Shown piece by piece: positions 27,237-35,066 of a DNA stretch of 64,000 nucleotides; within the stretch, counting starts at the first letter, position 1, and each line of letters opens with the position of its first letter. The stretch comes from Harmothoe impar (taxonomy: Eukaryota; Annelida; Polychaeta; Phyllodocida; Polynoidae): NCBI GenBank assembly GCA_947462335.1, contig OX381710.1, positions 29,233,772-29,297,771 of the forward strand. The letters run 5' to 3'. The notes below the pieces were generated by a model that did not search any database, had not been told where the DNA came from, and saw only the letters and a list, made by a program, of their open reading frames with translations. Position numbers and translations under genes: made by a program.

Positions 27237-27595
27237 TGTAGGGTTCTATTCACCAATTTACACAGAACACCAATGTTGGGATTCTGCACTGCGCAATTTG
27301 CAAATAGCGCAGTCCTCAACAGAGCTGCGCAGGATACCAATCTCCGCGTGATAGAAATAGCAGTGAAGATGTGAACACTTGTTGGGTGAAGTCCCTGAAT
27401 CAAAACACCCCAAAATAGTTCACATGCCAAAGCGACGTAATAAAAATTGATAGATTCTAAGTATCCATCTATTAAAAGATTTACAGTCCAATCAATCTAA
27501 ATCTTTGTAAAATAACTTCATTAGAATCTTGCAGACATTTGTAAACGGCGCACAATGGATTGGCATCCAGAGCAAATTGGTGAATAGCGCACAAC
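27237..27595. repeat. TIR-bearing MITE-like element just upstream of AIMP1
   Basis: The left end CTATTCACCAATTTACACAG is inverted at the right end (AGCAAATTGGTGAATAGCGC). Related sequence lies at 24536-24840, and an internal fragment (TTGTTGGGTGAAGTCCCTGA) lies at 30590-30650. It ends about 180 bp before the AIMP1 start codon, so it may overlap AIMP1 5' regulatory DNA. Confidence 0.7.
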
Positions 27596-27774
27596 AATGC
27601 AAGTATTGCCGTCAGATGCATTTGCTCTCAGCTCTGAGACACAAGCGCATGTTAATAAAGATGTTACTTTATCTACGTTAGCAGGAATATTTACTTTTCC
27701 CTTAATTCTGTCAACAAGAGTGTCAACTCTGTTGAAACCACCCACATAATTAACTAATAACCCACATTGCAGAT

Positions 27775-30700
27775 ATGGCAGCGACGGCCGTCCTCCAGCG
27801 CCTACAGTCACGAGCAGCTCAGGCTGAGCAGATCATCTCCCAGCTCAGGGCTCAACTAGACGTGATCAGGAAGTCTGCAGGTGAGTTGGAACTTTAGTAC
27901 TTGTATTTCTATTCTCGTGGTACCGGTACACTACTGATGTGCCAAATAATCCCTACCAGCCTTGTACAATGGAAACCTTTCGCACTCCAGTCAAATGGAA
28001 AGGTTTTGTATGTAGACTACATGTTGGAAAGTTCCCAATTTTGTCCTACCGGTATTTGAAAATGCATTGGCAATTTCAAATATGAAAATAAGCATACCTC
28101 ACATTTGCTATGAGAGCGGTTTACTTTTATAGATTTATCAATGCAATCTGTGATTGGTATTCACTTGGTATAATTCTGAATCATGTCCGGTAACTGGTTG
28201 TCTTTAATTTGTTACATAGTTGAAAATGCCTGTAAAGAGGACGAGGCGAGGCTCCGGACAGAGAACAACCAACTCCGCACAGAGGTTGATGAATTAAGGG
28301 AGCATCTCACTCAAGTAGAGATTAGGAACGGAGGTGAGTGGCCCTACTATTTGAGACCAAATGACAGCGCTTGTTTGAGCCAATGCAGTGAGTAATGACA
28401 GTAAAACTACACGACATGTTTCCTCCTACAGTTAAGCAGGTACCGATGCAGTGAGTAATGACAGTAAAACTATAAGACATGTTTCCTCCTACAGTTAAGC
28501 AGGTACCGATGTAGTGAGTAATGACAGTAAAACTACAAGACATGTTTCCTCCTACAGTTAAGCAGGTACCGATGTAGTGAGTAATGACAGTAAAACTATA
28601 AGACATGTTTCCTCCTACAGTTAAGCAGGTACCGATGCAGTGAGTAATGACAGTAAAACTATAAGACATGTTTCCTCCTACAGTTAAGCAGGTACCGATG
28701 TAGTGAGTAATGACAGTAAAACTACAAGACATGTTTCCTCCTACAGTTAAGCAGGTACCGATGTAGTGAGTAATGACAGTAAAACTACAAGACATGTTTC
28801 CTCCTACAGTTAAGCAGGTACCGATGTAGTGAGTAATGACAGTAAAACTACAAGACATGTTTCCTCCTACAGTTAAGCAGGTACCGATGTAGTGAGTAAT
28901 GACAGTTAAACTACAAGACATGTTTCCTCCTACAGTTAAGCAGGAACCGATGCAGTGAGTAATGACAGTTAAACTACATGACGTGTTTCCTCCTACAGTT
29001 AAGCAGGTACCGATGCCTGCACGGGGACCAGCTTCAGTTGCGGCTGCAGTGGCGCCACCTACAGCAGCAGCTCCCGTAGCGGCAGCTAGCGACGTTACAC
29101 AGGAGCCACCAAAGAAGCAGGCCAAAAAAGAGAAGAAGGAGAAGAAAGGTAGCACACTAATCGCTCTATAGAATTGACTTACTGTTCTCATATGTTCACT
29201 TCATATCAATTGCTCAATGGAGCCTAAAGGTGTCGTATTTTTTGTACTCTTTATACACAACTTCGAGTTGGCTGGAAATGATTATATAAGCTCATGATAA
29301 AATACAAACAAACGATGTCAACTTGAGAGCATCGGGTGAAGAATGACATTCAAAGCTGTATTGCCAACTTTGGCGTTTTATACTTTTATATATAAATTAT
29401 AATGCTACTTTGAACAGGAGGGGATGGCAAACCCAAGAACCAGGCGCCGGCTGGACCTGAGCTGCCAGTGGATGTGTCGCGTCTGAGTTTGCGTGTGGGC
29501 CATATCGTGACAGCTAAGAAGCATCCTGATGCCGACGGGCTTTACATCGAGGAAGTGAACCTGGGCGAGGACAGGAACCGCACCATCATTAGTGGACTCG
29601 TCAAGCACATCCCACTAGAACAGGTTGGTTGTAGAGCATATATCATAATATGGTCAAATTGGGGCATTTGTGTAAGCTTTATAGGAAGATTTTTTGATTA
29701 TTGGTTTGATACTACAGGCGAAAATAATCGAGGTATCTACTGTATACTGCAAAATGATTAACTTACGACCACTTCAAAAGATTCGGAACCAAAATGGATT
29801 AGACTACATTATAGTAGGAATACATCTGAAGTGCTTTCAATGTTTACACACCATTCGTTTTCAAGAGAATCATTCTACATAGTCTGTCCATTTGGTAACT
29901 GGAATTGCATAAGTTATACCTCTCTTTAAGCGTTACTCCTGTGAGTTATCTGATACATTGGAATAATAATAAAGTGTCTACATTACAACCTGGAATGTCT
30001 TACACTTACAGATGCAGGACCGTCTTGCGATCTTCATGACAAACCTGAAGCCGGCGAAGATGCGTGGCATCCTGTCGGAGGGTATGATTATGTGTGCGAG
30101 TACCCCCGAGAAGGTGGAGATCCTCGAGGTACCGGCCGGTGCTGCCATTGGAGACCGGGTTACAGTGCCAGCATTCCCAGGTATGATACATACTCATTTG
30201 CTACTATAATATATATTGTACCAACATCCAAAGCTGTTGAATATGCATCCATATAATATCTATGACAAGAAATAACCCACACCATTGAAACTCGTAAGGA
30301 GATGCCACTTTCTCTGCTTTTGTTGGAATACTGGCTTTTTCGTTGGGATTTCCATATTAAATTACGTCAATTAATTGGTATTAGCATGCCAGCGTCTTGT
30401 CGACCTGGGAGTGGCATCTCTACGACTGGTAGGGTTTGAAAGAAATGCGTATTCGTATTAAATCGGATCACTCTTAAACGCGACCAGTCTTCTTGGTACA
30501 CTTTCTTTTAGAATACAACGTATGTTATATCCTCGTGTGTACCAACGAACACGTTAAGGACCCCATAATGTTGTAGTCTGCTATTTGTTGGGTGAAGTCC
30601 CTGAATCAAAACACCCCAAAATAGTTTACATGCCAGAGTGACGTAATACAAATATGCCCTTTGTCGTCATGATACATGAATGCAGCTCTACAGAAAGTAT

Positions 30701-30959
30701 TTCCCAGGTAGACATAATGCATTAAGGTCATATCCAACCTTTAAAGGATGAGATCTAATACTTAATGCATACTCACATTCTCTGTTCTACAGGTGAGCCG
30801 GACACGCAGTTAAACCCCAAAAAGAAGGTATGGGAGGCGGTGCAGCCTGACCTCCAGGTGAACGAGAAGGGACTGGCCACCTACAAGGGGGAACCATGGA
30901 CCATAGCTGACAAGGGCACCATCAAGGCCCCCTCCCTCACCAAAGTGGGCATCAAATAG
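27775..30959 (+). CDS. AIMP1: AIMP1 (p43/EMAP II precursor), complete, six coding exons, 303 aa
   Basis: Exons: 27775-27880, 28220-28333, 28999-29148, 29418-29623, 30012-30180 and 30793-30959 (stop TAG). All introns are GT-AG with consistent phases, and 912 nt code for 303 aa (vertebrate AIMP1 is about 312). Residues 1-73 form a heptad-rich coiled coil, the region that binds arginyl-tRNA synthetase in the multisynthetase complex. Residues 74-137 are an Ala/Pro-rich then Lys-rich linker ([12 protein letters not shown]). Residues from about 140 are the EMAP II/tRNA-binding OB fold, with [20 protein letters not shown] (157-166), [13 protein letters not shown] (203-211), MCAS and NPKKK (256-260), ending GIK as in vertebrates. 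The start codon follows an acceptor-like TTGCAG by 2 nt, so an upstream noncoding exon is likely. Intron 2 is almost filled by a 63-bp repeat. An ATTAAA poly(A) signal lies at 31085-31090. Confidence 0.97.
28385..29013 (+). repeat. 63-bp minisatellite (10 units) duplicating the AIMP1 exon 3 splice acceptor
   Basis: Each unit contains GTGAGTAATGACAGT, then AAACTAC, then the acceptor TTTCCTCCTACAG followed by TTAAGCAGGTACCGATG. The last acceptor (28991-28998) is the one opening the real exon 3; the other nine are copies inside intron 2. Units differ at a few positions (CA or TA before GTGAGT; TAAAACTA or TTAAACTA; CAAG, CACG, CATG or TAAG). Because 63 is a multiple of three, a 289-codon open frame arises on the opposite strand by chance. 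Confidence 0.97.
30653..30752. repeat. Family A MITE fragment in AIMP1 intron 5
   Basis: It contains ATGCCCTTTGTCGTCATGAT, ATGAATGCAGC and the terminal motif AACCTTTAAAGGATGAG. It lies just upstream of the last AIMP1 exon, next to a fragment of the 27237-type repeat. Confidence 0.55.
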
Positions 30960-31453
30960 AATAGTATTAGTATAGAGATCGCCATAGTGCAAGAGGCCCT
31001 CCGCCCTATAGGGAGGCCTGTGGCTACTGTTATCTTGCCGGGTTGAGTCACTGAATGTGTATTCTGTTGAATTAATGTTTGTGGATTAAAGATGGGTGAG
31101 ATTGTGAATTTGAGGTTCTGTTTTGTATTAGCAATCATCGCCCCCCCCCTGAATTTGCGTTTTAGACAACGTCTTAAAGCTTCATTCCAACTACTAATAT
31201 ATGGCACTCGTTACTCAAAAAAAAAACTTGTTTCTCGTTACCGAAATCTTTTTGAGAATCTTTTAATGGGAAAGCATGATGAATATAGACAAAAATGAGC
31301 ATATTTGGTATCAGGTTTAAGTTTACAGTGCCGAAAATGCAATGTAATAGAGGAGACCTGTACCATTTGGGTGCCTCTACAGGGGTAAAAATCGACACGG
31401 GCCGGACATATTGTTGCCTTCCTCCATCCCTGTTGTGGTGGAAAAGCAAAATA

Positions 31454-31515
31454 TCAATCTGTCCATCTCAAAACTGTCTTTCTAGCGTGACACAGTTTTG
31501 AGATGGACAGATTGA
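31454..31515. repeat. 24-bp perfect stem with 14-nt loop
   Basis: TCAATCTGTCCATCTCAAAA...CTGT pairs perfectly with ACAGTTTTGAGATGGACAG...ATTGA across the loop CTTTCTAGCGTGAC. It lies downstream of the AIMP1 poly(A) signal and directly before a MITE. Confidence 0.8.
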
Positions 31516-31524
31516 ATTTCAATA

Positions 31525-31790
31525 TTAAAGTGGCATAGTCCGATGATGGGGCTCAAAAATAAATTTTGCTAAAAATGGACCAAAATGTTCAAAATGGCCA
31601 TACTTCATGTCCTACCTACTTTTTAAAACACTATTCCCCAGAATTCATCGTACATTTCAGCTAATATCAGTTTTATCCTCAATTTGACGGTATAATTCCG
31701 CCAATTGAAAATACACTGTAATGTAATGATATTTTAAAAAGATTTAAGTAGAATTCAAAATATAGAAAAAATCGGACCATGCCACTTAAA
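31525..31790. repeat. MITE with TIR AAGTGGCATAGTCCGAT
   Basis: The left end TTAAAGTGGCATAGTCCGAT matches the inverted right end ATCGGACCATGCCACTTAA. It is about 265 bp, AT-rich, with no ORF. It lies between AIMP1 and the PolB element. Confidence 0.8.
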
Positions 31791-32113
31791 TGTAAATCAA
31801 TTTATAGGTTAGGCCTATGCCATATCGGAAAAAATTGCCATTTGATTAATTGCTCCAATGACTAGTCCCTATCGATTGTAGTGTCAGCAAGTCCATTCTA
31901 GTGCTCCACCACACTACTGCCACCTTGTGAGTATAAAGGATACTATTCTGAACACAGCTAGACGCACCATGCAGCGCAACAGCCTAGGTCAAGTCCAGTC
32001 TGCTGCCTGGTATCAAACCGACTAAAATCCATCATATCCAACCAATCTCCTGGCAAAGTACGTCCCATAGACTTGAATAAAAGTTACCGTCATTACTTAC
32101 TAGATACTGGATT

Positions 32114-32119
32114 ATAATG
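32114..32119. repeat. Left 6-bp target-site duplication ATAATG
   Basis: ATAATG directly precedes the left TIR and is repeated directly after the right TIR (41657-41662). A 6-bp duplication is the usual size for Polinton/Maverick-type integration. Confidence 0.92.
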
Positions 32120-32461
32120 AGTAGTATAGTATGTATCGGAACGGGACTATAGTTAAGTACTGTTTATTACTCAATCGACATGCAGCCAATCAGAGGCCTC
32201 CATTTGGTCACGTGACCGGAAGTGACCTACTTAGGGGATTAGTGGTGACGTCACGTGACCTAGTTAGCCAATCAGAGGCCGCCATTGGGTCACGTGACCG
32301 GAAGTGACCTACTTAGGGGATTAGCGGTGCATTCTGGGTAACCCTGCAGCCAATCAGAGGCCTCCATTGGGTGACCGGAAGTGACCTACTTAGGGGATGG
32401 TGCATTCTGGGTAACCTACTGACCTACTTAGGGGACCGGAAGTGACGTCACATGACCTAAT
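32120..32461 (+). repeat. Left terminal inverted repeat (342 bp)
   Basis: It begins AGTAGTATAGTATGTATCGG and matches the reverse complement of 41315-41656 at all but two positions by eye. It is dense in host-type motifs: CCAATCAG (NF-Y-like), TCACGTGA (USF/TFE-like), ACCGGAAGT (ETS-like), TGACGTCA (CRE) and GCATTCTGGG (ZNF143/THAP11-like). Weaker inverted similarity continues inward to about 33210. Confidence 0.95.
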
Positions 32462-32534
32462 GGCCAACCGGAAGTGACCTCATTGAGGATCACGTGACCG
32501 GAAGTGACCTGATTGATCACGTGACCGGAAGAAG

Positions 32535-32565
<31 letters not shown>

Positions 32566-33137
32566 GACGTCACGCGACTTAATGAAGAGATGAGCGTCTT
32601 TAAGGGGTCACGGGCTTTAAAATGTGATATCTTTTTTTTTGGAGGAGGAGGCGAGTCTCTTATTTTTTTTTGGTAAACTAATAAAAAACACCACGATATA
32701 AGTTTTTTTTTCATTTTTTATTGTTTTACGAGCGACTGGAAGTGACTTATTGAACTAGTTAGAAGCGTTCTTTAGAGTGTATAAGGGGGAAGGAGGGGAA
32801 GGAGGGGAGGGGGGGAGGGGGGGAGGGGGGGAGGGGGGGCCCTTTTAACATGCATGGGGAGGGGGGCGCTTTTAGGATGCATGGGGCGAGTGGGGGAGGG
32901 GGGGAGGGGGGGGGAGGGGGGCACTCTAGAGGGGGGGGGGGCACTCTAAGGGGCGCGTTTGTCTCTTTTAAGAAAGAAAAAGATTTTCAATCGAGAGACA
33001 CGCTTCTTCCTCTCGAGAGGAAGAAGCGTGTCTCTTCGTGTTTTTTTTTTGTTTATCACGTGCTGCGATGAGGTGATCAGCTGCGACTGGAGGAAGTGAC
33101 ACTTTAAGAGATCGCGCGTCTTAATTGTTATGATATA

Positions 33138-33172
<35 letters not shown>

Positions 33173-33210
33173 ACTAATAAAGAAGACGTATGAAAATAAA
33201 ACACAACAAT
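32462..33210. repeat. Subterminal region of PolB element: GAA repeat, G-rich blocks, degenerate inner inverted repeat
   Basis: It contains further ACCGGAAGTGAC and TCACGTGACC copies and a GAA run near 32528-32563. GGGGGGA blocks lie near 32790-32945, followed by a T-run near 33143-33168. The segment 33100-33210 (AAGAGATCGCGCGTCTTA, ACTTACTAATAAAGAAG) is an imperfect inverted match to 41075-41150, so the element's inverted ends are longer but diverged inside the 342-bp core. No gene is seen. Confidence 0.7.
32994..33035. repeat. Perfect 42-bp palindrome
   Basis: AGAGACACGCTTCTTCCTCTC is followed with no spacer by its exact reverse complement. It lies between the left TIR and the 3' end of the minus-strand death-domain gene. 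It could end transcription or act in DNA folding; nothing in the sequence decides this. Confidence 0.93.
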
Positions 33211-33960
33211 TCACATGTCCGTCGTTCTCGTTGTTTCTTGCTTGATAAAGTCAAGTAATATCGCGATGCCGAGGCCAAACTTTCCCATGTCCTCAGTCAA
33301 CACTCGAAGGAGTTCAAAAGGCGTACCGCCGGCGCCGTCAGCTTCATCTTGCCACATTTTCAACACTCGGAAGGCCCACTCAGCGGGACTTCCTCCGTAT
33401 TCGCATTCTTCAGCGATCTTATCTAACCTCTCAGGCGACAATTTTAAATGGTCCCCCACCTCTTTCCACCTGCTACCCAGACGTCTGCCGAGGGTGCCCA
33501 AGTGCTTATGCATCGCGCGCGAGTCGGGGTTTTCGAAATCCAACCCCTGTCTGTGGAGAAGGGCCATCCACTGAGCCAACAGTTCCATGCGTCTAATGCG
33601 GGTGAAGACGCGACCGAGCTCGCCCCATCTATGACGATGCGGGGTTTCACCCCACCACACTCGGAACATCGCCGTACACAGCTCCTCCGGTGTCTTGACA
33701 CTGCGCTCTACTAGAGCATCCATACGGGCGGCGCTGACTTTTAAGCTACTGCCCAACTCTCTCCAACAGCCGCTCAACTCTTTACCTAGTTGACGAAGCA
33801 AGGCGTCGCTATAGGCTAACCGCCGCTGTCCTACCTGTCGGGTCTCCCCATCATCGGTCTGCTGCCTCGCGCCGCGTCTCACGTCGTCAAGCCGCATTAA
33901 CTTTTTTTCAGGCGCACCGGGCGGTGAAGGCGAGCTTGAAAGTGGAATAGCTTGAGCCAT
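33211..33960 (-). CDS. Tandem death-domain protein of the PolB element (249 aa)
   Basis: ATG at 33958-33960, stop at 33211-33213. After a Pro/Ser-rich, then charged N-terminus (1-48) I see two death-domain-like repeats. The first, about residues 50-132, has LGKELSGCWRELGSSLKV, MDALVE and FRVWWGE. The second, about 149-240, has LGRRLGSRWKEVGDHLKL, RLDKIAEEC, RVLKMWQDE and PFELLRVL. The pattern of a helix-2 Trp before ELG/EVG, a 'D-x-I/L' step, then an aromatic Trp in helix 5 followed by a helix-6 Leu pattern is that of FADD/TNFR-type death domains. No caspase, kinase, TIR or transmembrane segment is present. The likely role (inference) is to interfere with or mimic host death or innate adaptor complexes. 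It is transcribed away from the other two genes; a TATA box lies at 34098-34106. The domain call rests on motif reading only. Confidence 0.82.
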   Translation of the reverse strand: MAQAIPLSSSPSPPGAPEKKLMRLDDVRRGARQQTDDGETRQVGQRRLAYSDALLRQLGKELSGCWRELGSSLKVSAARMDALVERSVKTPEELCTAMFRVWWGETPHRHRWGELGRVFTRIRRMELLAQWMALLHRQGLDFENPDSRAMHKHLGTLGRRLGSRWKEVGDHLKLSPERLDKIAEECEYGGSPAEWAFRVLKMWQDEADGAGGTPFELLRVLTEDMGKFGLGIAILLDFIKQETTRTTDM

Positions 33961-33974
33961 CTCGTCTCGTCTTG

Positions 33975-34050
33975 GCGGCGGCGGCAGCGGCGGCGGCGGC
34001 GGCGGCGGTGGCGGCGGTGGTGGTGGTGGCGGTGGTGGTGGTAGTAGCCG
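33975..34050. repeat. GGC/GGT trinucleotide repeat in the leader of the death-domain gene
   Basis: A run of GGC and GGT triplets (GCC/ACC on the transcribed strand) occupies the presumed 5' UTR between the TATA box and the ATG of the minus-strand gene. Confidence 0.85.
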
Positions 34051-34097
34051 TTACTGGGGTCAGAGGCGATATGTTTTTTTTCCAACAGAAATGAGAG

Positions 34098-34106
34098 CTT
34101 TTTATA
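34098..34106 (-). promoter_or_regulatory. TATA box of the death-domain gene
   Basis: TATAAAAAG on the minus strand, about 138 nt upstream of the ATG at 33960. Transcription would start near 34070. Confidence 0.65.
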
Positions 34107-34616
34107 CAGAGGGAGTTTAATCCCATTTCCAACAGCGCTCCAGCTGTCTAGCGCCCTGTCCGCATGACGCTTTTTCAGCCGCTCCGCTCCTTAAGAGCTT
34201 AGATGACGAGGGGGTGTGGCATCGCTATCCGTGGAGACCAGCTGAAAACGGTGTTTTTTCCTCACTCATAGCCTTAATACCTCCTACCCCCTACCCGAGG
34301 ACGTCTCCCTCCCTCTGACATTCATTGTAACAAACGTCAGAGGTCAGGTGAAAATCGGATTTTTTTTTCATGCACAGCCTTAGGCAGCTGTCACCCCTCC
34401 TTATTGAACTAGCCGGCCGCCCGCCCGCCTGGCCGGCCCGGTCTACTCACCACGGCAGGAGGTGGCGATTTTTGTCTTACACTTAAGTCGCTCACCACAT
34501 GCACACGCCTCTACTCACAGACAGACACGTTCGTCTTAGGGGGGTCCTGCTTCACGCCACACGCCTCCTGTAGTTTTTTTTTGTATACACACTGTAAGCT
34601 CATCACCGTTACCGTT

Positions 34617-34982
34617 AATCCTTTATACAGCTAACGCGCGCTGAATGGCTGAACAGGGTGGTAAGCGGCTTAGCTCACCACAGTGGATCCCTCAAAAAGG
34701 GATCCAGCTGAAAACGTCATACCTTATGTCTTTGTGAATGGCCGCCGCCGGTCAGTCGACGGCAGGCAGCAACCGCTTAACCCTTTATACAGCTAATGCG
34801 CGTTGAATTGCTGAACAGGGTGGTAAGCGGCTTAGCTCATCATCACAGTCGATCTCTCAAAAGAGGGGGGGGGGAAAGGGATCCAGCTGAAAACGTCATG
34901 CCTTATGTCTTTTTGTTTCTCTTTGTGAATGGCCGCCGGCCAGCCGGCGGCAGCTGAACAGGGTCGGTAAGTAGCTTAGCTC
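34617..34982 (+). promoter_or_regulatory. Two and a part ~160-bp direct repeats upstream of the PC4-like gene
   Basis: Units starting near 34617 and 34779 share CCTTTATACAGCTAA, GCTGAACAGGGTGGTAAGCG, GGGATCCAGCTGAAAACGTC and CTTTGTGAATGGCCGCCG. A third partial copy (GCTGAACAGGGTCGGTAAG) runs into the TATA box. Related GCTGAAAACG segments lie near 34240. They look like repeated upstream control elements or an origin; the function is inferred from position only. Confidence 0.7.
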
Positions 34983-34998
34983 TAGAAGCGAGAAGGCG

Positions 34999-35006
34999 TA
35001 TATAAG
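34999..35006 (+). promoter_or_regulatory. TATA box of the PC4-like gene
   Basis: TATATAAG lies 61 bp before the chosen ATG (35067). A TCACTCATTC initiator-like stretch lies about 25-30 bp downstream. Confidence 0.75.
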
Positions 35007-35066
35007 GGGCTTGGAAACCTCCATTCACTCACTCATTCTTTTTTGCTGCTCTCTACAGTCACCACC

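Noticed and set aside
28322..29191. 289-codon minus-strand open frame with a repeated LTVGGNMS motif
   Set aside because: It is the reverse strand of the 63-bp AIMP1 intron repeat; 63 is a multiple of three, so the frame stays open by arithmetic.
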